Origin: Austwickia chelonae | GTDB taxonomy: Bacteria > Actinomycetota > Actinomycetes > Actinomycetales > Dermatophilaceae | Assembly (NCBI RefSeq): GCF_003391095.1 | Contig: NZ_CP031447.1 | Location: forward strand, 186,001 to 250,000 | Length of the DNA: 64,000 nt | Reading direction: 5' to 3' | Shown here: piece after piece, positions 25,570-32,476 of the stretch | Position numbering within the stretch: position 1 is the first letter of the stretch | How the letters are laid out: each line of letters begins with the position of its first letter | Made by a program: the position numbers and the translations under genes | Notes under the pieces: generated by a model | What the model was told of the DNA's origin: nothing | The model's database searches: none | The model's input: only the letters and a program-made list of their open reading frames with translations

Positions 25570-26489
25570 ACACGCCGTCGGAGAAGAGCGAGGCCTACGA
25601 GGAGTACGACGGCTACGACGAGTACGCCACGTGGGAGCCAGAGCCGGAAGCCCCCGCCGACCAGGGTGAACCGGATGCAGATCCGCTACTCGAACTGCGC
25701 GGAGTGCAGGTCGTCCACCGCTCCCGCAGCAGCACCTTCCTCAAGCCCGAACGAGTCCAGGCCCTGCGCGGCGTCGACTTCCGGGCCTACCGCGGGGAGA
25801 CCGTCGGAATCGTTGGTGAATCTGGCTGTGGCAAAACGACACTCGCCAGGGTGATGGTCGGCCTGCAGGCGCCCACCAAGGGTGAGGTCCACTTCAGGGG
25901 CGCACCCATGAAACACAACGCCAACGCGCGCCGTGTGCTGGGACGCACCGTCTCCATGGTCTTCCAGGACCCCTCGACCGCGCTGAACCCCCGCATGATC
26001 GTCCGGGAACAGCTCCTCGACCCGCTACGGGTCCACGGCATCGGTGACGAGAACTACCGCAGACACCGGGTCGAAGAACTGATGCACCTGGTCGGCCTGC
26101 CCCTGTCCGCCCTCGACGTCCTGCCCCGGCAGATCTCCGGTGGACAACGTCAACGTGTCGCGATCGCGCGGGCGCTCGCTCTCGACCCCGAACTGATCAT
26201 CGCGGACGAGCCCACGTCAGCGCTCGACGTCTCGGTGCGGGCCCAGGTGTTGAACCTGCTCACTGACCTGAAGAACGAACTGGGTCTGGGATTGGTGTTC
26301 ATCTCCCACGACATCAACACGGTGCGCTATATCTCCGACCGGATCGCCGTGATGTACCGCGGCGGCATCGTCGAATCAGGTCCGGCTGAACGACTCTTCC
26401 ACGATCCCCGTGGCGAGTACACCCGTTCCTTGCTGCTCTCCACCCCCTCGCTACTGAACCATGACCCGGAACCTTGGGAGGACAAGTGA
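25566..26489 (+). CDS. ABC transporter ATPase, DppF-like
   Basis: Cytoplasmic ATPase of 307 aa with Walker A GESGCGKTT at about residue 84, LSGGQ replaced by ISGGQRQR, Walker B LIIADEPTSALD and H-loop ISHD. It carries an unusual N-terminal extension of about 35 residues rich in Glu, Asp and Tyr before the ABC domain. ATGA overlap with the fusion gene. Also typical of DppF is VFQDPSTALNPRMIVREQL. Second ATPase of the putative sialic-acid importer. Confidence 0.9.
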   Translation: MNTPSEKSEAYEEYDGYDEYATWEPEPEAPADQGEPDADPLLELRGVQVVHRSRSSTFLKPERVQALRGVDFRAYRGETVGIVGESGCGKTTLARVMVGLQAPTKGEVHFRGAPMKHNANARRVLGRTVSMVFQDPSTALNPRMIVREQLLDPLRVHGIGDENYRRHRVEELMHLVGLPLSALDVLPRQISGGQRQRVAIARALALDPELIIADEPTSALDVSVRAQVLNLLTDLKNELGLGLVFISHDINTVRYISDRIAVMYRGGIVESGPAERLFHDPRGEYTRSLLLSTPSLLNHDPEPWEDK

Positions 26490-27403
26490 ACTCGCCTTTC
26501 CGCGGCGTCATTCCGCCGCTCGTCACACCGTTGACGGCCAGCGGTGAACTCGACCTGGCCTCCCTGGAGCGACTCATCGCCAGATTGCTCGACGGTGGGG
26601 TCCACGGCATCTTCGCCCTCGGATCCTCCGGCGAAGTGGCCTTCTTCGACGACGACATGCGTGCCCGGGTCCTCGATGCCGTGACCGGCATCGTCGCCGA
26701 CCAGGTCCCGGTCCTCGCCGGATGCATCGACATGCAGACCCACCGGGTCATCTCCCACGTCCGAGCGGCAGAGAAAGCCGGGGTCGCCGGCGTCGTCGTC
26801 ACCGCGCCCTTCTACGCCATCACCGGCCCCGAAGAGGTCCGCCACCACTTCACCGCCATCGGAGAAGCGGCGAATGTCCCTGTGCTGGCCTACGACATCC
26901 CGGTCTGTGTCCACACGAAGCTCAGCCCGGAGATGCTGATGGACCTGGCTCAGAGCGGGGCCATCGTCGGGGTGAAGGACTCTTCCGGAGACGACGTCTC
27001 CTTCCGCCGTCTCGCCCTGCAGAACCGGACTCTGGGGGAGCCTCTCGCCCTGTTCACCGGGCATGAGGTCGTCGTCGACGGTGCCTACCTGTCCGGCGCA
27101 CACGGCTGCGTCCCCGGGCTGGGCAATGTCGACCCCGCCGGGTACGTGCGACTGCACACCGCAGCCCAAGCCGGAGACTGGGAGCAGGTCCGTCTGGAAC
27201 AGGACCGGCTCGCCCAGCTGATGGAGATCGCTTTCGCCCCCGTCGGCAAGGTCGGCCCCGCAGCAGGAGTCGGCTCGTTCAAGACGGCGCTGCACCTGCT
27301 GGGTGTCTTCGACACCAACACGATGAGCGCACCGATGACGGCCTTGGAAGGATCCAATGTCGACGCGGTGCACGATGTGCTCTGCCGGGTCGGGCTTCTC
27401 TAA
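26486..27403 (+). CDS. nanA: N-acetylneuraminate lyase / DapA family aldolase
   Basis: Class I aldolase of 305 aa (TIM barrel). Residues seen include GSSGE at 46-50 (usually GTTGE), catalytic Tyr136 in LAYDIP, and Schiff-base Lys164 in GVKDSSGD. DapA-family members include dihydrodipicolinate synthase and N-acetylneuraminate lyase. Context with nanE, a NanR-like regulator, a ROK kinase and an importer argues for cleavage of sialic acid to N-acetylmannosamine and pyruvate. The GTG at 26486 overlaps the previous TGA and follows GGAGGA. The gene symbol is assigned on context; motif evidence alone cannot separate the subfamilies. Confidence 0.8.
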   Translation: MNSPFRGVIPPLVTPLTASGELDLASLERLIARLLDGGVHGIFALGSSGEVAFFDDDMRARVLDAVTGIVADQVPVLAGCIDMQTHRVISHVRAAEKAGVAGVVVTAPFYAITGPEEVRHHFTAIGEAANVPVLAYDIPVCVHTKLSPEMLMDLAQSGAIVGVKDSSGDDVSFRRLALQNRTLGEPLALFTGHEVVVDGAYLSGAHGCVPGLGNVDPAGYVRLHTAAQAGDWEQVRLEQDRLAQLMEIAFAPVGKVGPAAGVGSFKTALHLLGVFDTNTMSAPMTALEGSNVDAVHDVLCRVGLL

Positions 27404-27436
27404 GAAACCGCTCCACCTCCGACGAAAGCCAGGACG

Positions 27437-28399
27437 ATGAACGACTCACCGATGTCCACAGCGGAGCTCACCCTCGCCGTGGACATCGGCGGGACCAAGA
27501 TCGCCGCAGCCCTCGTCGACCCCGCCGGTCGGATCCTCGACCGTCGGGGGGCCCGCACTCCCGCCGAGAGCGGGGCCGCAGCCGTCCTCGACTGCGCACT
27601 GGACCTCGGTCGAGAAATCACCGCCGGGCACCGGATCGACGTCGTCGGGATCGGATCAGCCGGAGTCATCGACCCCTGCACCGGCACGGTCACCCATGCC
27701 ACCGATGCCCTGCCCGGCTGGCCCGGAACACCTCTGGCCAAGGCCTTCGCCCACGCCTTCGCCGTTCCTGCCCGTGCCCTGAACGACGTCCACGCCCACG
27801 CGCTGGGCGAAGCCCGCTACGGCGCGGGACGAGGACACCGCTCGATGTTGCTCGTCGCCGTCGGCACCGGCATCGGCGGCGCACAGGTCATGAACGGTTC
27901 GGTCCTCTTCGGCGAACATTTCGTCGCCGGACATATCGGCCACCTCGCTGCACCCGAAGCCCAAGGCATCCGCTGCAGCTGCGGACGCGACGGCCACCTC
28001 GAAGGACTGGCCTCCGGTCCGGGGATCCTCGCAGCCTTCCGGAGAGCCGGCGGAGAAGCCGAGGACACCCGTGCCGTCGTCGCCCTCGCGTCCCGCAGCA
28101 CAGCACAGACCGAGGACCCGTCAGCCGCCCTCGCCGCCCGCACCCTGGACATCTGTGGCCGCGCCACCGGACGAGTCATCGGCGGCCTTGCGAACATCCT
28201 CGACCCGGCAGTGATCATCCTCACCGGAGGTGTCGCCGACATCGGTGAGACCTGGTGGCGATCGGTCCGTGAAGGCATGGCGGTCGAGGCGATGGACGCC
28301 GTCGCCGACACCCCGCTGCTGCCCGCCAGCGCAGGACAGGACGCTGCACTTCTCGGCGCAGCGGTTTTCGCTCAAGACCGGCTATCCGGGGTTGGCTGA
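27437..28399 (+). CDS. nanK: ROK family sugar kinase, NanK-like
   Basis: Kinase of 320 aa with the ASKHA fold: phosphate-1 motif LAVDIGGTKIAAALVD, the ROK signature GTGIGGAQVMNG with EHFVAGHIGHL, and zinc-binding cysteines in IRCSCGRDGHLEGLASG. It probably phosphorylates N-acetylmannosamine, feeding NanE. Start ATG 27437 (AGGA site); an in-frame ATG at 27452 lacks a site. Last gene of the uptake operon. nagA and nagB are not in the window. The sugar is inferred from the neighbours. Confidence 0.82.
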   Translation: MNDSPMSTAELTLAVDIGGTKIAAALVDPAGRILDRRGARTPAESGAAAVLDCALDLGREITAGHRIDVVGIGSAGVIDPCTGTVTHATDALPGWPGTPLAKAFAHAFAVPARALNDVHAHALGEARYGAGRGHRSMLLVAVGTGIGGAQVMNGSVLFGEHFVAGHIGHLAAPEAQGIRCSCGRDGHLEGLASGPGILAAFRRAGGEAEDTRAVVALASRSTAQTEDPSAALAARTLDICGRATGRVIGGLANILDPAVIILTGGVADIGETWWRSVREGMAVEAMDAVADTPLLPASAGQDAALLGAAVFAQDRLSGVG

Positions 28400-28479
28400 G
28401 CACCTCGACGCACCCGGCCACTGACCGAGAAAAGGCCGTCAGGCCCTACGACCAGGTCGTATTCGCCTTCGCCATCATC

Positions 28480-29577
28480 TCAGTCCTCGTCCTCGGTCGA
28501 GGTGCGTTCGCCGTGCGTCCCCGGCCGCGGTGCCCAGGGACGCTCCACCGAGGAACGCACCACGATCAACTTGTCCCCCCGTTGCACCTGTCCTACCGAG
28601 GGCTCGAAGTAGTACATCAAATCGCCGTCCCGGATCACCGCGATCACCCGGTCGGCCAACATCGTCGGACGTGAACCGACTTCACTGGCCAGGGCGTCCC
28701 GTTGCGCCATCTCGATCCCCTCACCGTGGGTGATGAGATCTTCCAGGACCACGCCCAACTGCGGGGAAACCGCAGAGCTGCCCAGCATCCGGCCCGCTGA
28801 ATCGGCCGAGACGATCACCGAATCCGCGCCACTCTGCTTCATCAATGCCGCATTGTTGTGATCACGCACCGCAGCTGCGATGAACACCGAAGCATTCATC
28901 CGGCGGATCGTCAACGAGATCAGGATGTTCGTGTCGTCACGTTCGGTCGCCAGGATCACCCGGTCGGCTTTTTCGATGCCTGCCCTGGACAACACCTCAC
29001 GGCGGGTCGCATCTCCGGCCACCACCGCATGTCCATCGGCCAGCGCATCCAGCCGGGCCTCCTCGCTGGCATCCACCACCACGATCTCGTCCCTGCGCCG
29101 ACCACTGCTGATCAAGGTCGCTGCCGCGCTCCGGCCCTTGATCCCGTAACCGACCAGCACGACGTGCTTGTTCATCCGTTTCCTCCAACGCGAGACACGA
29201 AGTTCGTGACGGCTCTCCGCAGCGAGCACCTCCAAGGTCGTGCCGATCAGCAACACCAGAAAGATGATGCGAGCCGGCGTCACCACGAAAGCGTTGATCA
29301 GCCGGGCCATATCGGTGGCTGGGGCGATATCGCCGTACCCGGTGGTGCTCAGAGTCACCGTGACGTAATAGATGGCATCGCTGAGGCTGATGCCATCCCC
29401 ATTGGCATCGCGGTAGCCGTCGCTGTCCAGGTAGACCACCAACACCGTGCCCACCAGAATCGCTAGAGCCGCGCCCAACCGGTGCGCCAAGCGGCGCCAC
29501 GGGGAGGCGACTTTCTCCGGGAGGGTCACCCCACGGGCGACGTCGTCATCGGTGAGGGATACCGGCCTCTCGGTCAC
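28480..29577 (-). CDS. Potassium channel with TrkA-N (RCK) domain
   Basis: Membrane protein of 365 aa: two membrane helices flanking a pore loop with selectivity filter TTGYGD (78-83), then a cytosolic RCK unit with a Rossmann nucleotide motif GYGIKG (143-148) and VVVDASEEARLDAL, plus a C-terminal TrkA-C-like part. Such channels are gated by nucleotides or ions. The GTG start overlaps the mnhG stop (GTGA), so it belongs to the antiporter operon, which is unusual. It could supply K+ balance alongside Na+/H+ exchange; that coupling is inference. Confidence 0.9.
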   Translation of the reverse strand: MTERPVSLTDDDVARGVTLPEKVASPWRRLAHRLGAALAILVGTVLVVYLDSDGYRDANGDGISLSDAIYYVTVTLSTTGYGDIAPATDMARLINAFVVTPARIIFLVLLIGTTLEVLAAESRHELRVSRWRKRMNKHVVLVGYGIKGRSAAATLISSGRRRDEIVVVDASEEARLDALADGHAVVAGDATRREVLSRAGIEKADRVILATERDDTNILISLTIRRMNASVFIAAAVRDHNNAALMKQSGADSVIVSADSAGRMLGSSAVSPQLGVVLEDLITHGEGIEMAQRDALASEVGSRPTMLADRVIAVIRDGDLMYYFEPSVGQVQRGDKLIVVRSSVERPWAPRPGTHGERTSTEDED

Positions 29578-29936
29578 CGTGTTGTTTCCTCCGGTTCGAC
29601 AGCAAGATCCTGCGGGATGGTCCTGGTATCCACCGGGGCCCCGGACAGATACGCAGCGCGCGCCAATACATTACTGGCGACAGAGGATACGACGAGCAAA
29701 GCAGCCAAAGTGGCTAGAAGCTTCGCCAGATCCACTGCGTCGAAACCGACCTGGGCGGTGCGATGCAGATAGCCGGCGATGACGATCAGGGGTAGCCCCA
29801 GACCGGTCGCTGGGCTGAGCACATTGATGCGGGAGATCGCATCGCCCTCGCGCATCATCGCGATGGCGCTGACCAGGACGAAGAACGATCCCACCATGCT
29901 CAGGGCTGGGACCAACCAGGAGACGACGATGTTCAT
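29574..29936 (-). CDS. mnhG: Mrp antiporter subunit G
   Basis: Small three-helix membrane subunit of 120 aa. It has the typical GxFFxLxSAIAMMREGDAISRINVLSPATGLGLPLI block, in which the R-x-N core and the prolines are conserved. One of the G subunits of the Mrp/Mnh Na+(or other cation)/H+ antiporter. Start and stop overlap the neighbouring genes by 4 bases. Confidence 0.88.
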   Translation of the reverse strand: MNIVVSWLVPALSMVGSFFVLVSAIAMMREGDAISRINVLSPATGLGLPLIVIAGYLHRTAQVGFDAVDLAKLLATLAALLVVSSVASNVLARAAYLSGAPVDTRTIPQDLAVEPEETTR

Positions 29937-30193
29937 CGATGCCCCCGGGTGATGATGCGGGCCAGTGCAATCGTGGCGAGGATGCCCAGCAGGGACGCCA
30001 ACAGCGCAGCGTCGACCACCGCTGCTGAATCACTCAGGATGCCCAAGAGCACCAGCAAACCGATCCCGGAGAAGAAGACGAGGTCACCGACCACGGCTCG
30101 GCTGGCGCCATCGGTAGCGGTCGCGACCCGGTACAAGCCGATGAGGACGGCCAGGCTCAGAACCGCGGCAGCCACCCAGATGCCGATCATCAT
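29933..30193 (-). CDS. mnhF: Mrp antiporter subunit F
   Basis: Three-helix membrane protein of 86 aa, matching MrpF in length and in the pattern RVATATDGASRAVVGDLVFF followed by helix three (ALLASLLGILATIALARII). Four-base overlaps with mnhE and mnhG. Required for assembly of the antiporter complex in characterised systems. Confidence 0.85.
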   Translation of the reverse strand: MMIGIWVAAAVLSLAVLIGLYRVATATDGASRAVVGDLVFFSGIGLLVLLGILSDSAAVVDAALLASLLGILATIALARIITRGHR

Positions 30194-30624
30194 CGGGCTC
30201 CTCCCTCGTCGAGGTGATCTTTGTCGACGGGCTCGGCAGGCAAGGCCGCGACACGTTCGCCGGGGGCGTGGATCGGGGCAGGGATCTCCCGACCACGGGT
30301 GGCACGCAGCAGACGGGTCTCCATGCCACGTAACTCGTCCAGTACCGCTTCGCGCCCGCCGGAGAACAGCGCATGCACGAAGAGGGTCGGCGGGACCTCA
30401 TCGTTGCCGGCGGCCGTGCCGACCACGAGAGTTCCCGGGGTGATCGTGATCGAGGAGGCCAAGGCGGTCACCTCGAAGTCCGAACGGCAACGTAGCGGAA
30501 ACTCGACGATCGCCGGCGAGGAGAGTCTCCGCGGCGACAGTGCGGCCCGAGTGATCCGCCACGAACCGGCAAGGACTTCACGGACCAGGAAGAACAGATA
30601 GCTGAGGACGTACCAGGCTTTCAT
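30190..30624 (-). CDS. mnhE: Mrp antiporter subunit E
   Basis: Subunit E of 144 aa: a short N-terminal membrane part, then the conserved SPAIVEFPLRCRSDFEVTALASSITITPGTLVVG block with the TPGT turn characteristic of MnhE, and a hydrophilic C-terminus. The ATG at 30624 overlaps the mnhD stop; the longer reading frame upstream is a shadow of mnhD. Part of the antiporter operon. Confidence 0.88.
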   Translation of the reverse strand: MKAWYVLSYLFFLVREVLAGSWRITRAALSPRRLSSPAIVEFPLRCRSDFEVTALASSITITPGTLVVGTAAGNDEVPPTLFVHALFSGGREAVLDELRGMETRLLRATRGREIPAPIHAPGERVAALPAEPVDKDHLDEGGAR

Positions 30625-32147
30625 CGCAGTACCTCCTCCACGTAGAGACGGACATCGGTCAGCCCGGACGCAGCGTCCTGAGCCACCGGGAAAAGCCAGC
30701 CTGCTGCGAGGAACATCCCCACGGACAGGATCATCATGACCACACCGGGCGCAGCCAGACGAGCCGAGACACGGTGTCCCGCAGGCACGGGGACCAGCTC
30801 GCCGCGTCCGGTCCGTTCGTCGTCCGGGCGGTACTGCTCCATCGGCTTGCCCCAGAACACGTCGTCCCAGAGCCGTTGCAGCGCGAGCAGAGAGGCCAAG
30901 GAAGCCAGGACGACGACGGCGATGATCGACCAAGCCAGCAGAGGATCACGACCGGTGAGTTCTGCGACGGATTGCAGGATCCCGATCTTCCCCCACATTC
31001 CGGAGGTCGGCGGTAGACCGACCAGGGAGAACAGCCCGAGGACCATCGCCCCGGCCACCACCGGGTCACGGTGCAGGAGCCCGTTCAACCGGTCGTACCG
31101 GCCGCTGCCGTAGGTGTGTTCGATGGCCCCGGCGCTCATCAGCAGTGCTGACATGGTGACGACGTGGTGGGCCAGATAGAACAGGCCCGCCGCCAGCGAG
31201 GCCGACGACATGACGACCAGGCCGATGAGGATGTGCCCCACCCCGGCGACCATCTGGAAGGCCAGGGCCGAGCGGATTCGTCGCTCACCGATGGTCGAGA
31301 CCGAACCGACCACGACGGTCAGCAGCACCACGACGGCGAAGACCCACATCCAGGGAGCCGGGCGGCCGCCGTAGGTCACCGAGTAGATCCGGTAGAGGGC
31401 GTACAGGGCGACCTTGGTGTGCAGCCCGCTGAAGAGTGCCATCACCCCGGCGGAGGTCGCCGGGTAGGCGCGGGGCAGCCAACCATGTACTGGCACCACC
31501 CCTCCCTTGATGGCCAGGGCCAGCAGCACCACCACGACGGCGGCGCCGACCCGCGGGTCCTCTCCTGCGCGCCCGGCCAGCGCAGCCAGATTCGCGGTTC
31601 CGCCGACCCCGTACACGAGCCCTACGCCCATCAACAGGAAGGTGCTGGTCACCAGGTTGACCAGGATGAAAAGGCGAGCGATACCGAGTCGACGCCAGTT
31701 GCCGCTCACCGCGATCAGAGCGTAGGAGGGCAGCAGCATCACTTCGATGAAGACGAACAGGTTGAACAGGTCAGCGGTCAGCAGCGCACCGTTCACACCT
31801 GCGCTGAGCATCAAGGCCAGCGAGGGCACGAAACGGTAGCGATCTTCGCCGGTCGAGGTCAGGAACCAGCAGCTTGCCGCGGTGGACACCCCGGTCACCA
31901 CGATCATTGCCGCAGCAAGGGTGTCGGAAGCGAACGGGATGGCGATCCCGGCGACATAGCCGCCGACACCGTGCGCGATCACGGGGGTGCCGCGATGTTC
32001 CACGATCAAGGTCAGACCGCCGACTGCGGAGGCCAGCGGGACGCCGATCATCAGGAGACGTTCCAGCCACATCTGCCGCCAGACCACGGTCAGCGCGGCG
32101 GCGGCGAGCGGGACCGCCACGAAGAGCGGCAGTGCAGCTGCGGTCAT
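30621..32147 (-). CDS. mnhD: Mrp antiporter subunit D
   Basis: Polytopic membrane protein of 508 aa in the proton-translocating NADH dehydrogenase ND2/ND4/ND5-like family. Recognisable segments include FVFIEVMLLPSYALIAVSGN, ALAIKGGVVPVHGWLPRAYPATSAGVMALFSGLHTKVALYALYRI (with the conserved Lys) and FSLVGLPPTSGMWGK. Coupled by ATGA to mnhC and mnhE. Together with subunit A it forms the proton path. Confidence 0.92.
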   Translation of the reverse strand: MTAAALPLFVAVPLAAAALTVVWRQMWLERLLMIGVPLASAVGGLTLIVEHRGTPVIAHGVGGYVAGIAIPFASDTLAAAMIVVTGVSTAASCWFLTSTGEDRYRFVPSLALMLSAGVNGALLTADLFNLFVFIEVMLLPSYALIAVSGNWRRLGIARLFILVNLVTSTFLLMGVGLVYGVGGTANLAALAGRAGEDPRVGAAVVVVLLALAIKGGVVPVHGWLPRAYPATSAGVMALFSGLHTKVALYALYRIYSVTYGGRPAPWMWVFAVVVLLTVVVGSVSTIGERRIRSALAFQMVAGVGHILIGLVVMSSASLAAGLFYLAHHVVTMSALLMSAGAIEHTYGSGRYDRLNGLLHRDPVVAGAMVLGLFSLVGLPPTSGMWGKIGILQSVAELTGRDPLLAWSIIAVVVLASLASLLALQRLWDDVFWGKPMEQYRPDDERTGRGELVPVPAGHRVSARLAAPGVVMMILSVGMFLAAGWLFPVAQDAASGLTDVRLYVEEVLR

Positions 32148-32476
32148 GAGTCGTGGGTCTCTCCGGTCGAAGGCATCAGATGGGTGTCGTCGTTATGTCC
32201 CAGGACGGCGAACATCAGCATGATCACGGTGACGGCCAGGGTGATCACGATGGCCGTCAGGACGAAGGCCTGGGGAAGCGGGTCGGCCATGGCGGACAGC
32301 TCGGTCCGGTCGGACAGCGGCTCGCCGCGCCAGGCGGGCACTCCGGCGGTGAGCAGGACGAAGTTTCCGGCGTGGCTCAGCAGCCCGATTCCGAAGATGG
32401 CGCGGACCATGCTTCGCTGCAACACCAGGTAGGTGCCTCCTGCGGCCAGGACGGCCACTGTCAGCGCGAGGATCAT
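32144..32476 (-). CDS. mnhC: Mrp antiporter subunit C
   Basis: Three-helix NuoK-like subunit of 110 aa. It shows GTYLVLQRSMVRAIFGIGLLSHAGNFVLLT and LPQAFVLTAIVITLAVTVIMLMF, both typical of MnhC. Its ends overlap mnhA-B and mnhD. Confidence 0.9.
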   Translation of the reverse strand: MILALTVAVLAAGGTYLVLQRSMVRAIFGIGLLSHAGNFVLLTAGVPAWRGEPLSDRTELSAMADPLPQAFVLTAIVITLAVTVIMLMFAVLGHNDDTHLMPSTGETHDS

